64,000 nucleotides of DNA from Flaveria trinervia. Lineage: Eukaryota; Streptophyta; Magnoliopsida; Asterales; Asteraceae. The notes beneath the pieces are model-generated. The model saw only the letters and a program-made list of their open reading frames with translations. It searched no databases and was not told the DNA's origin. The stretch spans positions 89,097,498 through 89,161,497 of the forward strand of contig CM046447.1 in the NCBI GenBank assembly GCA_025506515.1. The letters are read 5' to 3'. Within the stretch, counting starts at the first letter, position 1; each line of letters begins with the position of its first letter. Shown here in pieces: positions 10,649 through 22,479 of the stretch. Both the position numbers and the translations under genes were made by a program.

Positions 10649-12690
10649 ATCTTTTTTTAAATTGTAAAATCGAAACTAGAAATACTTTTAATAATCATGG
10701 TGGTATATAATTGTGTTCATCCTAGTTGAATCATAGCGTTCGAGTTCTATGTCACAAAATCTATGACAATATATATTTAGTCACAAAATCTATGACAATA
10801 CATATTGGAGTTGATTAAACGTACTCTCTCTCTCCTAATTTTTTTCATTTTACCCATTGAAAACATCAAATCAACGAAAGAGTAAAATTATGTTTATCAT
10901 AGCCCTATAAAATTCTTTCAAAAAAATACATGACTCTTGTAAGATTAATAATACCCCAATGCATAGTCCCACCATTCTTTTGTTGAATTAGATAGCTTGA
11001 TTATCATCTTTAATGCTGAGGGTCGGGAAAAGAAATCATCTTATAAATCAAGTCTTATGTATAAGTACCTCCACAGCAATCCCGAATAATGTTACAATAC
11101 ATGCATTTGCTCTGATACTTCTCCAACGCTCACGTTACTCTATCAATATTAAGTATTTTATCTCACACTAAAGTTAGACACGGTAATCTCTCATCACGTG
11201 ACTAACAATGTTGTTTGTTTTCTCGCATTCAAGACCATGCTATTATCCATCACACAATACAACAACTAAAATTAATGTTATCTACGAAATAATCTCTTAA
11301 GATATTCAGAAAACTTTTATCCACACATTTGTAATTTTTGGATATGTATATGTACGAACATATGTATCTCAAAGTCACACATTATCATGAATCATTCATA
11401 TCACGCCCTAAAAAATATTTTCTTGATTTAGAAATAATTTCAATAAATGTTGATAAATTTTAATGATGACGACTTTTCTCTATATAATAATGACGTGACT
11501 TTATAATATAACAAAATTTTGGTATAATATTTAAGGAAATTAAATTATAACTATGGTTGGTATTGATTTTGGTCCCACCCTCGATACATTACTTGATGAC
11601 GATGACATCGGTGATATTTTTAGAAGACTGCAATGACAATACTGCCCCGGGTTCAGAGAGAAAAAGAGTTTGAAATATGAAATATGTGAGGGGCAAATCG
11701 GTCCGAACAAGCATGGGTCGCTTTTGCTTCAAGTGTGTGAAGGAGTCAAGTTCTTAAAATGGTATCTTTCACCGACCACCGACGACCGACCACCACCCGC
11801 TATGGAAGCTTTTAAATAAATAAAGGGTTAAGTGTAAAAAAAGAGGAAGGAGGAAAAAAAATAGTGCAACCATTATATTATTTGATAGTTAAGAAAATCA
11901 TAAGATGAAAAGCAATTATAGATTTAGGGGATATTTTCCTAAATTTTAAACGTGAATATTCTACAAGAAAAATGTTTAGTATGCATAGTGCAATTTTCAT
12001 ACAAAACATATTATGTATTGTGAGTTATTGATTTAGGAATTAACGATTTAGATTTGATGATAAAATATAACGTATGAAAAACAATAAACTCTCTTACTAA
12101 GATGATCAGAAGGGGTAAACTTAGAAATGGTATACAATTGTGAGTTCAAAAGTGTCTTATTTTTTAAAAAACCTATTTCTTTTTATACTTTATTACTAAT
12201 ATTATTTATTATTATTATTATTATTATTATTTTAATTTACAACATAAAATCAGTATTTTATATTTATATAATTTGATTCTAGTTTTTCTATACTTTTATC
12301 ATTACTTTTTAAAATGTCTATTTGTTGTGCATTTAATTTGTGTGATGAATATTATTATGCGTAATTGTAAATATAAATTATGTAAATATATTATAAGTTG
12401 AGTAATTATGTTTAATAACTTGAGTAATTATTATTTCATATAATCATAAAAATAAGTTGCTTAATTACTCATGAAAATTGTGTAGTGTTATTGTTTGTAA
12501 TCCTAGTGTAATTATAGATACATGTTTTGTATTATAACATAAGTGCATAGTTATGTATTTTGTGCGTGGTTATGGCGCGCCTTGATAACTTCGAAAAATT
12601 GTTCGTTTTTGACACTTTGTTTACTAGCCTCCCACTATGTTACAAAATTTCCAACAGACCGTAAAATTATATTGTTTTAACAATTTCAAA
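10649..12690. other. Intergenic AT-rich DNA
   Basis: No gene recognised. An (ATT)n microsatellite is at about 12206-12232. A less AT-rich patch at about 11560-11810 (GGTCCCACCCTCGATACATT, ACCGACCACCGACGACCGAC) may be low-copy sequence, but I found no exon structure in it. Confidence 0.35.
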
Positions 12691-12691
12691 C

Positions 12692-12800
12692 GACGGTGCT
12701 CTCAAACATCTATCGACTATTATTCAATGAATAATAATTGTGAAATGCAAGCTCATGGACTTGTATGTAGAGCACTTTCAAGCAACATAGTTTAATAATT
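12692..12800. repeat. Direct repeat, copy 1 (about 110 bp)
   Basis: Shares GACGGTGCTCTCAAACATCT, ATTATTCAATGAATAATAAT and TGCAAGCTCATGGACTTG with 13503-13618 in the same orientation. The two copies flank a region containing a hAT-like MITE, so they may belong to one older repeat or be parts of two copies. Confidence 0.6.
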
Positions 12801-13168
12801 TAAAAAATTTTATAATTTTTTTTCTTAAAACATTCACATTCCGTTTTCTATAATTTTATAAATGTAATCTTTATATTATGTGAAATGATTGTTAGTGGTT
12901 GTGAGTATAAAAGAGAAAAGATATTACTATTCATCTGTATATTTGGTAATATACCGTAAAATGTAAAAATTTATAATATTTTTTAAAATGGTTGTGAGTA
13001 GAGTATAAAGAAAAAAAATGATAAATATTCAAAAGTCTATTATTTAATTGAAAAAATAGATAAAAAGTAATTGAATTTTAGTGTAATTACCAAATGAAAA
13101 TAAAAAATAGACGTAAATGTTTGTAAAATTACATTGTTGTATTTTATGTATGTATTGACTACTACTTA

Positions 13169-13490
13169 GGGGTTGTTTGGCAGCCTCTTAATCAGCCTCT
13201 TAATGGTTCAAATGTCTGAATGGTTCAGCACTTAATATTTCAGACTGTTTATTTCGCGAGCAAATGTCTGAATGGTTCAAACATTTGTCTCTAGATGGTT
13301 AAGTAGTATACTTGTACTGAATGATTAAAATGTCTAATATTAAATGGTTAGAACTTTTTATCTGAGTTGGTCAGACATTTGCATTTGAATAGTTAAACGA
13401 TATACTAGCTCTTAATGATTCAGAACTCTTAATAATTAAGACATTTTATTAATTTAACACTTATTAATTCAAAAGTTATTAAACAACCAT
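13169..13490. mobile_element. hAT-like MITE
   Basis: Left end GGGGTTGTTTGGCAGCC and right end TTATTAAACAACCAT are imperfect inverted repeats (GGTTGTTT at both ends). The interior is filled with TTCAGACATTTG/TTAATGGTTCA-type words on both strands, a pattern I know from common plant hAT MITEs. A clean 8-bp target duplication could not be fixed, so the limits are approximate. Confidence 0.55.
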
Positions 13491-13502
13491 TTAGTATAGT
13501 AC

Positions 13503-13618
13503 GATTCTTAAAGACGGTTCTCTCACACATCTATTGATTATTATTCAATGAATAATAATTTTGAAGTGCAAGCTCATGAAGTTGCATGTAGAGACCATCA
13601 AGCCGCATAGTTGATAAA
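13503..13618. repeat. Direct repeat, copy 2
   Basis: Diverged copy of 12692-12800: GACGGTTCTCTCACACATCT, ATTATTCAATGAATAATAAT, TGCAAGCTCATGAAGTTGCA, ending GCCGCATAGTTGATAA. Confidence 0.6.
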
Positions 13619-14560
13619 CTTTTTTTGATTATGCTTATATTATATTATCTTAATAATATAATTGCGTGTATTATGTATTTGTTCATAACCTAAAAAATAT
13701 AATATGTTATAATATTTATGTATGTTTCGGTATGTATTTTACTGAAAACAATTCCATGTCAAATATAATAAAATTTTAATTTATTTTCATAGAAACGTAA
13801 TATTTTTCTAAATTTTAAATATACTGTTGCGTCGTGGTTATTTACACCTACATTTCGAGTATAATTTATTCAAAACTAAACCTTCACAATGTGCTGCTAA
13901 AACCCACGTGGCATATATAACTAATGTGTGAATCCGCGTTTTGCCACGAGTTGTTAAAATTTATAATACTTGATTTCGATTATTTGTAGATTAGTATTCA
14001 ATCTGTAGATATGTATAAAAATTATATTGATAACTTTGTTTTGGAAAAAAAATCATGTCGAAACGTTAATATAATTTAGCACATCATTACGACAAATTTA
14101 GATTTTATAAACCATCATATTTTTATGATTATAAGAGAAAAACGATATAAGATTCAAAACTTTAAAACCATTTTGAGATCTTGTATATTTTTTGTTTGAT
14201 GAATTGTATATTATTACACATTATTACTTATTATTACTTATTATTAATATTGTTTTTATTTTTTAAATAACTATTATATTTACTTAATTACTTTAATACT
14301 ATACTATAAAGTTGTTATTATTATTAAATTTAATAAATTCATATGGATTAAAAAAATTAATATTCACCATAATATTGTCATACTAACCTTATAGGTGTCT
14401 TGAAGATTGAGGTCAAGATAAAATTATTTTTTTAATATCCTAAAATGTTTAATAAATAGTATAGATAATAAGATTTTCATTATAACTTTCTAAATGTAAT
14501 GTATAATAAATTGCCTCGCGTGATGCGCAGTGCTACTAAGTCTCATTTTCGATCTACTTG
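13619..14560. other. Intergenic AT-rich DNA
   Basis: No gene recognised. Around 14506-14540 the plus strand reads GCCTCGCGTGATGCGCAGTG then CTACTAAG, which may be a degenerate Helitron 3' end. Confidence 0.3.
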
Positions 14561-14585
14561 AATAATAATAATAATAATAATAATA

Positions 14586-14622
<37 letters not shown>

Positions 14623-14631
14623 TATTATTAT
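14561..14631. repeat. Palindromic (AAT)n/(ATT)n microsatellite
   Basis: A run of AAT units switches directly to ATT units, so the whole tract is self-complementary and could fold into a hairpin. Confidence 0.9.
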
Positions 14632-15226
14632 ATTTAATATAAATACTAAAAAATATAAATGAAAAATATAAATATAATGTTAATTTAAATTATTATAAAT
14701 AAAGTAATACTTAATTTAGTAAATTTAATCATATGTACTAAATCATGTATTATTTAGAAAAATTTTATTAAAAAGACAATTTAGGAACACTTACATAACA
14801 CATTTGTATCAAATGCTTAAATAGTTGTTCTACATGTCTTACAAAAATTGAAAATTATCGATCTACCTATAGGTTTTGTTTTAGATAATAGTAGAGATAT
14901 ATGATTCAGTTTCATTACAGGAATCACTTTTTTTCCAAAAGCCAAAGAAACCATATATTTACTTAAATATAAATCAAATCTGATGATACTTGGCCTGTTT
15001 TACAAATATGTATATTAAAATGAATAATAAACTATATAAAACTAAATCTCACCAACCTTAATTTAAACTTGTATAAGTTAATGGTTTGTAATTTACATAT
15101 ATGTAAATCAATAATTATTTTGATTCTATAATTAAAAGTAGTTCTACACAAGTTTTTTAATCTATAATACATTTTTAGTTTTCTTAATTACGAGAACAAC
15201 AAAGTGAAGTGTTTATATATTCCAAA
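14632..15226. other. Intergenic AT-rich DNA
   Basis: No ORF, repeat boundary or gene-like composition recognised. Confidence 0.3.
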
Positions 15227-15907
15227 CTAGGCTAAAGTCCCGTTTAATACACGGGTTCAATCAAAATATATTATTGTTGTTTAAAAATATGCGTAAGTTA
15301 TAATGTTGTTGATAATATTTTGTATATCAACGTTTATGCGTAATTTTTTACATTAGCTATATCTAACATTAGTAGTTTTTATTTTTTAAATATTTATACG
15401 TCTAAATATTATATAATATAGAATGAAATAGCTTTATAAATAAGAACTTTAAGTAATATACAAATTATTTATATACAAAATTATATAAAAAATTAATATT
15501 TCAAATTCATAAACATCCAAAAATTTATTTATATACAATATTTGGTATTTTGTTGGTTATTTTTATATTATTATCTAATATTAGTAGTTTTAACATCTAT
15601 ATACTTTTAACTCGAGATAATTTAACATAAAGCTTATCATGATTCTTATTAAAAAACAAACCAACTTTGGATAGCGATTGTCCTTAACTTTTGTTTATTG
15701 TTATCTCAAAACACACTAATAACAGATGTTGTCTTCTTTGAAATTTAAAATAAATTCTTTTGTCTGAAGATGTCAAAGTCAATTGTGAATTAAAAGTGTG
15801 GTTTTCAATATTACTTATAGATACATCAAAACAATTTGTACATATCAATATCAAACGAATTCCAATCAAACATAATAATAATAATAATAATAGTAATAAT
15901 AATAGTA

Positions 15908-15946
<39 letters not shown>

Positions 15947-16824
15947 TAATAATAATAATATGACAATACACATAAAAAGAATAAAGAAGTTTAAAAAGTA
16001 AAAACATGTAATACTTATTTACAAATGAACTGTTGAAATAGATCAACTTAAAAAAATTAAAGTAAAATCATATTAATACAAAAATACAATTGTAAATAAT
16101 GATAAGTTAAATCATAATCGCTAAGGATGAAAACTCAAATATAACCGTAAGATCGTAGCGAGGTAAGTGAAATCTCAAATTTCGCTCTTGCTCTAAAAAT
16201 AGGAAAGACTTGTAGGAAATAGTTTGTTTGCTTGGTCCGACCAAGAAAGAAGCTATAGATGCTTGCGTTGCAGGATCACGCGGGAGGGTGAGACTTTCTT
16301 ATTAGCTACTAAAAATAAATACATTTTGTTGAAGAAAACTTGATAAAACCGAAGCCAAAATGAGAACGTAAATGAAGCCTGTCGAATGCGATATTATCAG
16401 ACTTTATAAAAACAAATCACAATGGTCGTAAACCTAGGATGGTTGTGAAATATTTTAAAATCAGGTATGATTTTATTTTAAAAAATAGATACCTATGAAT
16501 TCATTTAAACTGAAGAGGAGTCGATTAAAAAATTTTGTAACTTTCGTCGATTTCATAGATAAAGAAAATTATAAATGATTTGGATAGTTTTATTGATAAA
16601 TTATTTGAAAAAAAAATACCAGACATGATTTAATTTCAAAATAAAAATGTGCTATAATTTAGGGTTAAAGTTTTAAATTTTCTATAAATATCTTTTTTTA
16701 TAAAAGTTAACTTTTAGTCAAATGGATCTATCCAAATACATATTTAGGCGAGAATAAGAAAAAAATAAAAGCTTAAGAGAATGACACGTGACACTAAAGT
16801 TATTGTTTTATTAATAAGTATAGA
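15227..16824 (-). mobile_element. Non-autonomous Helitron, about 1.6 kb
   Basis: On the minus strand it starts TCTATACTTATTAATAAAAC after a host A (16825) and ends with the hairpin CCCGTGTATTAAACGGG, then GACTTTAGCCTAG before a host T (15226). The 5' TC, the 3' hairpin plus CTAG and the A^T insertion site together match plant Helitrons. No Rep/helicase coding is present. It contains a long AAT microsatellite. The ~300 bp after the hairpin are closely matched near 61.74-62.0 kb. Confidence 0.7.
15871..15961. repeat. (AAT)n microsatellite with AGT interruptions
   Basis: About 90 bp of AAT units interrupted by TAG-containing units. It gives poly-Asn and poly-Leu frames on the two strands, which are not genes. 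Confidence 0.9.
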
Positions 16825-17563
16825 TATATCGTTACGACGTGGTTATTTACACTTTAAACCAAGTCCTATTAATTAGTAACCAATACCCATGGCTTAAATA
16901 TATGTTTTTTTTAATCTTTTCACACAAACGTTATGTCTTCTTTTTCCAACTACACCATTGTGATGCGGTTTTTTCTACCTACGATTTTCATGTTGTTTTC
17001 TTCGTTGACTTTTTCCTCCCTATGTTTTTAACGAGACACCGAACTGATTTGAAAATATTTCTTGATTTAAATAAACTCGTAAAAATGCTTATACAAACTT
17101 ATAAAAAATTTAAAATAAATAGTTATTGAATTTTAATAATTTTAACTTTTATTTATTGATGAGATTAATTTCAACTCAAGAAAATATTTATAGACACTTT
17201 CAACCTTAAAGTTTCATCCAATGTTTACTTACTAACTAAGATTTAACTCCGTTGTTTTTTTATAATGTGTATTGTTTATGTGGTCAAAACACTAAGTAAA
17301 AAGTTAAAATCTACCATTAGGTTCTTCAATTTGAAACTCCTAAACTTTAAAATCCATCAATTCCACCTCTTGACTTAAACCACTTGACTCGTTGGAGGTG
17401 ATCTAAACCGCTTGACTCGTTGGAGGTAGATTTCAAGTGATTGTGGAAGCTAAACACCTCAAAATGCAATTGATGGTGGTTGGGCATCAGCGAAATTGGA
17501 AAGTGGCTCAAAGTTGCCCCCTTTTATAAAAAAAACTATCAGGGCTTAACTTTTAGTTAGTAA
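16825..17563. other. Intergenic DNA between the Helitron and a Harbinger element
   Basis: A short segment (CGTGGTTATTTACAC, about 16840) matches one near 13835. A small direct repeat, ACCGCTTGACTCGTTGGAGG, occurs at about 17408, with a near copy about 27 bp upstream. The 96-codon frame at 16839 has no recognisable domain and is not called. Confidence 0.35.
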
Positions 17564-19270
17564 GGGTATTGGCGCCCACGCTAGAACCCCATGCAAAAAT
17601 CCCATGCCACTTCTTCCCCCCACCACATGGCATGTCCACGCCGTTCATTGCGCCCTCTTTTTTATCGGTAATAGAGTCGTTGGCTCCCCCACCCCTACCC
17701 CTAATGGCTATATTTCAAATAAAAAAATTCACACACTATAAATATTAACCAATACTTTAAATTTTACACAGCAATTCATAAAAATCTATTCTACTCATTC
17801 TCAACCTCACAAAAAATGTTTCGTGATATTTAGTTTGTTTCCTTTTCATTCTCTTCGGATAGTTTATAGTTCGACAGGTTGGAAATTTTAGGCCTTATTG
17901 CCGAACACGTCAACGAGGCTGAAAGATCGAGAAAAAAGATCTTGAAGCATAATCATGTTGGAGCTATTAACGTTCTATGAATAATTATTTTGTGAAGAAC
18001 ACAAAATACAAAAGCGAGATGTTTATAAATAGGTTTTGGTTACCTTGAGTTTTATATTTATGCATTGTAGAAGATATGCACAATAACTTTTCATGGTATA
18101 AAGGAGGGTTCGATGAAAGGTGGAAAGAAAGTTTCACGGCAATATAAAAATGTACTTCAGTAATATGCCAACTCGCAACAGGTAATTCACCGACACATAC
18201 GACGAATATTTTATGTTTACTAGGACTTCATGTAAATGTTTTGAATATTTGTGTAACGTTATTATTACTTTATATGGTGATATTTTACGAATACCCACTA
18301 TCTATGATATTGCATTATTATACGATACACATCAATATAGACATGATCTTCCGGGAATGCTTGGTAACATTGATTGCACTTATTGGGAATGAAGAAATTT
18401 TCTTACGCGTTTGCGAGGACAATATCAACGAGATGATCATGATGGTCCAACAATGATTTTAGAAATTCTTGGTGCCATAAGATTTGTGGTTTTGGCATGC
18501 TTATTTTGGTGTACCTGGTTCTAACAATGATATTAATGTTTTCAATCAATCTTCACTCTTCATACCAAAATTGAATGGAACCGCCCCCATATGTCCATTT
18601 CATGTTAACGAGTATCAACATTAACATGGTTACTATCTAGTCAATGGTATATATCCTTTCTAGTCAACTTTTATGAAATTATATTCTTATCCAGTTGAGT
18701 ACAAAAAAAATGAAATTTAAAAAGGTGCAAAGTCTGCCAGAAAAAACATGGAATAAGCTTTCGTTGTTTTAAAAGCAAGATAAAAATTTATTGCTCGACG
18801 GACTAGAGCGATTAAGATAAAAAATTAGAAGTTAAATGTATATGTGCATTATACACAACAATATGATTATAAAAAATGACGGCAAAGCTATTTCTCCCGT
18901 GTACATTCGAAATCTATTAACCAATCTTGTTGAGAATGAAAATACAATTTTGGAGTTATATTCGATTTCGTGAAACATGTTGCGGAGAATATGAATATCA
19001 CAGTTTTAAATGACGAAGATTAGTTTCGGTTATTTTTTTTTGAACTTTTTAATTTTAGTTTGTTATAAAATTTTAATTTTAATGTATCATTTTATTTTAA
19101 TGTAGTTTTAAATTTTGTTCTGTAATTTATTTATATTTATGAAGTAGCTTTTTTTGATGAAAATTTTTTGTGGTGTGAGTATCCCCTTCCCCAACAATTG
19201 ATGTGCAAAATGATGTGAGATGATGTAATGTGATTGACATGTATATGATTTGGTTTGGTGTGGGCAACCC
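17564..19270 (+). mobile_element. PIF/Harbinger DNA transposon (decayed)
   Basis: Encloses a decayed PIF/Harbinger transposase. Candidate ends are GGGTATTGGCGCCCACGC on the left and, read inward from the right, GGGTTGCCCACACC; they are similar but not identical. The 3-bp target duplication expected for this superfamily is not clear, so the limits are approximate. Confidence 0.5.
17880..19022 (+). pseudogene. PIF/Harbinger transposase (DDE_Tnp_4 family), pseudogene
   Basis: Reading across several frames gives blocks of the plant Harbinger transposase in the right order: MNNYFVKNTKYKSEMFINRF, KCTSVICQLATGN, LPGMLGNIDCTYWE, RGQYQRDDHDGPTMILEI, HAYFGVPGSNNDINVFNQSS, GYYLVNGIYP and CIIHNNMIIKNDG. 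IDC.YWE around 18369, SNNDIN around 18528 and HNNMI near 18860 are family hallmarks and include regions of the catalytic acidic residues. Stops and frameshifts interrupt it many times (the stop after CTYWE at about 18387, several near 18480-18540, another after LSLF near 18770), so it cannot make a working enzyme. No companion Myb-like ORF was recognised. Confidence 0.8.
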
Positions 19271-19816
19271 TCCTGCTTTAAGGAAACTATAGAAGAAAAT
19301 AAACACAAAATTAAAAGTATCCGTAAATATTTTTCGAGTTGAAATTAATTCCGATTGATAAATAAAATTTAAGATTATTATAGCACAATAATCTAAAATA
19401 AAGTACTATGACATATAAAAATCTAATTGCATAAACCATACTTAAAAAGTGCTAATTACAAATAAAAGGAAACTTTTAAAAAGTAAAAAAGAATGGCAAA
19501 AAGAAAACATAAAATTTAAAAAAAAGGTTTGATGGGCTTTTTTTTAGGGGGAGGGGGGTTGTTTGTGGTTGGAACCCCAGTGGGGTGGCGTTGGAGGAGG
19601 ACACCGTAGCACCTGGCAAACGTCATGTCTTGATTATAACCCATTCCAAAAATATATGTATGCAGAAACTAATTTTTAGTAAAACAAATGTGAATACGAA
19701 ACCCTTGTATACCGGAAAATCAAGCAGGGCGATAGGATAGTTCCATTCCTATGGCTTTAAAGCTAAGCTAATTTCATTCTTTAATCACTCCTTCATCCAA
19801 ATCAAATATAGTTAAG
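19271..19816. other. Intergenic DNA with a G-rich patch
   Basis: Contains TTAGGGGGAGGGGGGTTG and GGAACCCCAGTGGGGTGGCG at about 19543-19590. This may be an unrelated Harbinger- or MITE-type end. No gene recognised. Confidence 0.3.
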
Positions 19817-20085
19817 TATTGTTTTGAAAACCAGATCAGACTAGCCGTTCAATTTGTTGGACTGGGAATCGAACTATAATTCGATCCGGTTTGGTGCTCA
19901 AAACCGTTTTGGCATTGAACTGGTGGTCGGATCGGTCGAACCGGTTTTTAATATATATTTTGTAAATTTGTTTGTAGTTTTTACATATATATATATTTAT
20001 AAAATAATTATAATTTATCTGGTTGTCCGACTACTGAATCTATAAGACGTCCGGTTCGCCATTCGACCCGATTATAAAAACATTA
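19817..20085. mobile_element. hAT MITE rich in CCGGTTCGA-type words
   Basis: Ends TATTGTTTTGAAAACC and, reading inward from the right, TAATGTTTTTATAATC, are inverted repeats close to the ends of the element at 53521-54576. The interior shares GGTGGTCGGA(T/C)CGG and AACCGGTT words with that element. Flanking 8-mers TAGTTAAG and TACTTAAA match at 6 of 8 positions, consistent with an old hAT target duplication. Confidence 0.6.
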
Positions 20086-20212
20086 TACTTAAATTGCTAG
20101 TTTGTTTTAAAACATCCATTTCCCCGACCATATCCATCTAAATCCTCCGATCAACCCACAAATGAAACCCCAATCCGGTGCACCAAAATCAATTTAACCC
20201 TTTTCATATGCA

Positions 20213-20234
20213 CAGAGAGAGAGAGAGAGAGAGA
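20213..20234. repeat. (AG)n microsatellite upstream of the ERF gene
   Basis: A pure AG tract followed by a second short one, about 240 bp before the ERF start codon. GA/CT tracts are common in plant promoters and leaders. A regulatory role (for example BPC/GAGA-factor binding) is only an inference. Confidence 0.7.
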
Positions 20235-20473
20235 AAAAGAGAACAGAGAGAGATTGAGGAAAATTAAAGCGAGTGTCGGTGCCTTTGGATTATCTTTTTG
20301 TGCGCAGAATTCACCGATTCCTATTCTTTTTTTAATACAAATCAACGTGGAACCTTTCTCCGGATGACATCCCTCCCCCGTAACAATAACAATAACAATA
20401 ATATTATTATTACTATTATTATCATCATTACCTCTTTTTTTTCCATAGCCCTTTATTCATTCATTCTACACCC
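20235..20473. promoter_or_regulatory. Presumed 5' leader of the ERF gene
   Basis: The stretch before the ERF start includes AAC and ATT triplet runs (20383-20420). The start codon context CACCCATGG has the favourable G at +4. No TATA box was placed with confidence. Confidence 0.35.
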
Positions 20474-20980
20474 ATGGAACACACACCACCCCTCACCGGC
20501 GCCACCGCCGCCGACGGAGCCGACGCCACATGTACCTACTCACCGGCGCCGGCGAAGCGGAAATCCGATCAGAAACCCTACAAAGGGATTCGTATGCGCA
20601 AGTGGGGGAAATGGGTCGCTGAGATTCGCGAGCCGAATAAGCGCTCTAGGATTTGGCTCGGCTCCTACTCCACCCCGTTCGCGGCGGCTCGGGCCTACGA
20701 CACCGCCGTCTACTACCTCCGTGGGCCGTCGGCTCGGCTCAACTTCCCCGACTTGTTGGCTGTCGACGGCGGCTTAGACGACGTGTCAGCCGCCTCTATA
20801 AGGAAAAAGGCGATTGAAGTTGGGGCGAGAGTCGATGCAGAGACGAGTTGTACGTTGGCGCATAGGAGTGGTACCGCGTCGGGTTCGGGTTCTGAATCGA
20901 AGACTTGTTGGTCTGAAGAAAAACCCGACTTGAATGTGAAACTCGAACCCGAAGGTACGGATGGGAAGAATTTGGGATGA
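20474..20980 (+). CDS. AP2/ERF transcription factor, DREB group II (A-5), ERF008-ERF011-like
   Basis: Single-exon gene, 168 aa, encoding a nuclear DNA-binding protein. One AP2/ERF domain spans about residues 35-92: YKGIRMRKWGKWVAEIREPN, then WLGSYSTPFAAARAYDTAVY and GPSARLNFP. It has the WAAEIR-type recognition strand and the conserved RAYD. Val and Glu at domain positions 14 and 19 (residues 48 and 53) are DREB-type, so DRE/GCC-like elements are the expected targets. RMRKWGKWVAEIREPNKRSR is characteristic of the ERF008-ERF011 branch. The C-terminus has PDLNVKLEP (residues 151-159), an EAR-like DLN motif, so I infer a transcriptional repressor acting through TOPLESS-type co-repressors. The N-terminus is Pro/Thr/Ala-rich with AKRKSDQKPYK just before the domain, a possible nuclear signal. 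Local GC content is much higher than the surroundings. Target genes and stress role cannot be read from sequence. Confidence 0.93.
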   Translation: MEHTPPLTGATAADGADATCTYSPAPAKRKSDQKPYKGIRMRKWGKWVAEIREPNKRSRIWLGSYSTPFAAARAYDTAVYYLRGPSARLNFPDLLAVDGGLDDVSAASIRKKAIEVGARVDAETSCTLAHRSGTASGSGSESKTCWSEEKPDLNVKLEPEGTDGKNLG

Positions 20981-22479
20981 GTTTCGGTAATTTTATATCT
21001 AACATCGTATAATTTGGAGCAGTAATTGTATTTTTGGTTTTTGTTTACTGATATTAGAGGACAAATTTTGGTTCTGTTATAATAATGTGAATATGTTGTG
21101 TTGTTTTTTATTTTTATTTTAGGAAATGTTCTAACTACTTGAAGATGAATATGATATAAAAACTAATTTACGTGACACATATTTGAAAGAATTTGGTTCT
21201 AGTAATGTTTGATATATAACCGGTTTTAAGTAGAATATTACAAAAATAGTTGAGAAATTGATTGGTTTTAAGTAGAGAATTAACTAAGTGGTTAAATGTG
21301 AGTCTGTGTGTTACATTTAGAGTTAATGTTTTTATTTTTTTTTCATCTTTTGTGATAACATAACAATTATTATATGAATCATAAAAATTATTATATGAAT
21401 CAAGATGTTTAAATTTATCATTGGAATCAACATGTTTCTTTAAATTGCCATTTAAATTCATTTGATAATATTTAATTAACTCCATTAATTGTTTTCATTA
21501 ACTTTTTAATATGAGGGTTATTTTAATCAAAACAATAACAATATAAAGAACTAGTTCAAAACAATAAATAAATAAAGAATTAGTTCACATGAGAGGTTTT
21601 ATAATTTGGTTTCTTTTGGTAAATGTAATTCTAATTTGGTTTACAATAGTCTTTTGCTATTTTGTTTTGTTAATATTTTTTGATTTAGTAGTCATGTTAA
21701 TTTTATTTTTTTTGTTAAATCATAGTATTCTTTAGTTAACAATTTAATTATAATTATCATGATTTATGTTTTGTGATTATTACAAATGAATTTTTAATGT
21801 CTTAGTGTTTATTGAACACTTATTTTATATTGATTTGTGTTTTGTGGCAATAATTCATACAATTTGTGTCATATAGCTTTTGTTTATTTATAATTTTTGC
21901 ACTATATGTTTTATTAAAATTAGAAAGGACTCCTTTTCAGGTGGTTTTTTTATATATATTTTATTTAACACACCGATTCAAATTCTAATTGTGATTAGAA
22001 AAAAGATTGAACGCATAAAACTTATCACGTAGAGCTTATTTTTTATTTTGTAATTATTGACAAAAATACTTCTTAATGTATAAAAATTAACGGAAAAAGT
22101 TATGGTATGCATTAGGTGTATATAAGTAGTTACATCAAATGGTAATTTTAGTAAAATATTTGAATACTAATGATAAAATTTAAACAAATTTAAAAAGACA
22201 AGAAAAACTCTTCAAGAAACATTTGAAGTACGGGTAAAAGCGATTATGTGGGTTTCATTGTTGTTTATTTAAACCTAGTAAAAGTGGTTATTCGATTCTT
22301 ATATTTCCTTTCTTATACTCATGGCTTTTCTAATGCGAAGATCTTTTGATCTTTTCTTTCTTTTTTTCCTTTTTTTGTTTTTTTTATTTAAAAAGAAGAA
22401 GAAAAGCCTCGCGGCTTGTAATGTGGAGGTCTTTTGTTTTTCTTTCATATTATAACTATTTCCAAGTGTTTTTTAGGGT
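20981..22479. other. ERF 3' region and AT-rich intergenic DNA
   Basis: No further gene recognised. Contains poly-T and poly-A-like runs and short repeats such as TTATATGAATCA, present twice near 21370-21400. The 105-codon minus-strand frame here has no domain and AT-driven composition. Confidence 0.35.

Noticed and set aside
15684..16046. 120-codon minus-strand frame with a long leucine run, and the matching Asn-rich plus frame
   Set aside because: Both are translations of the AAT microsatellite inside a Helitron.
16140..16320. Less AT-rich patch considered as a tRNA or organelle-derived insert
   Set aside because: No cloverleaf could be drawn and no organelle gene was recognised; it lies within a Helitron.
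20298..20777. 159-codon plus-strand frame overlapping the ERF gene
   Set aside because: Out-of-frame reading through the GC-rich ERF coding sequence; the AP2 domain lies in the other frame.
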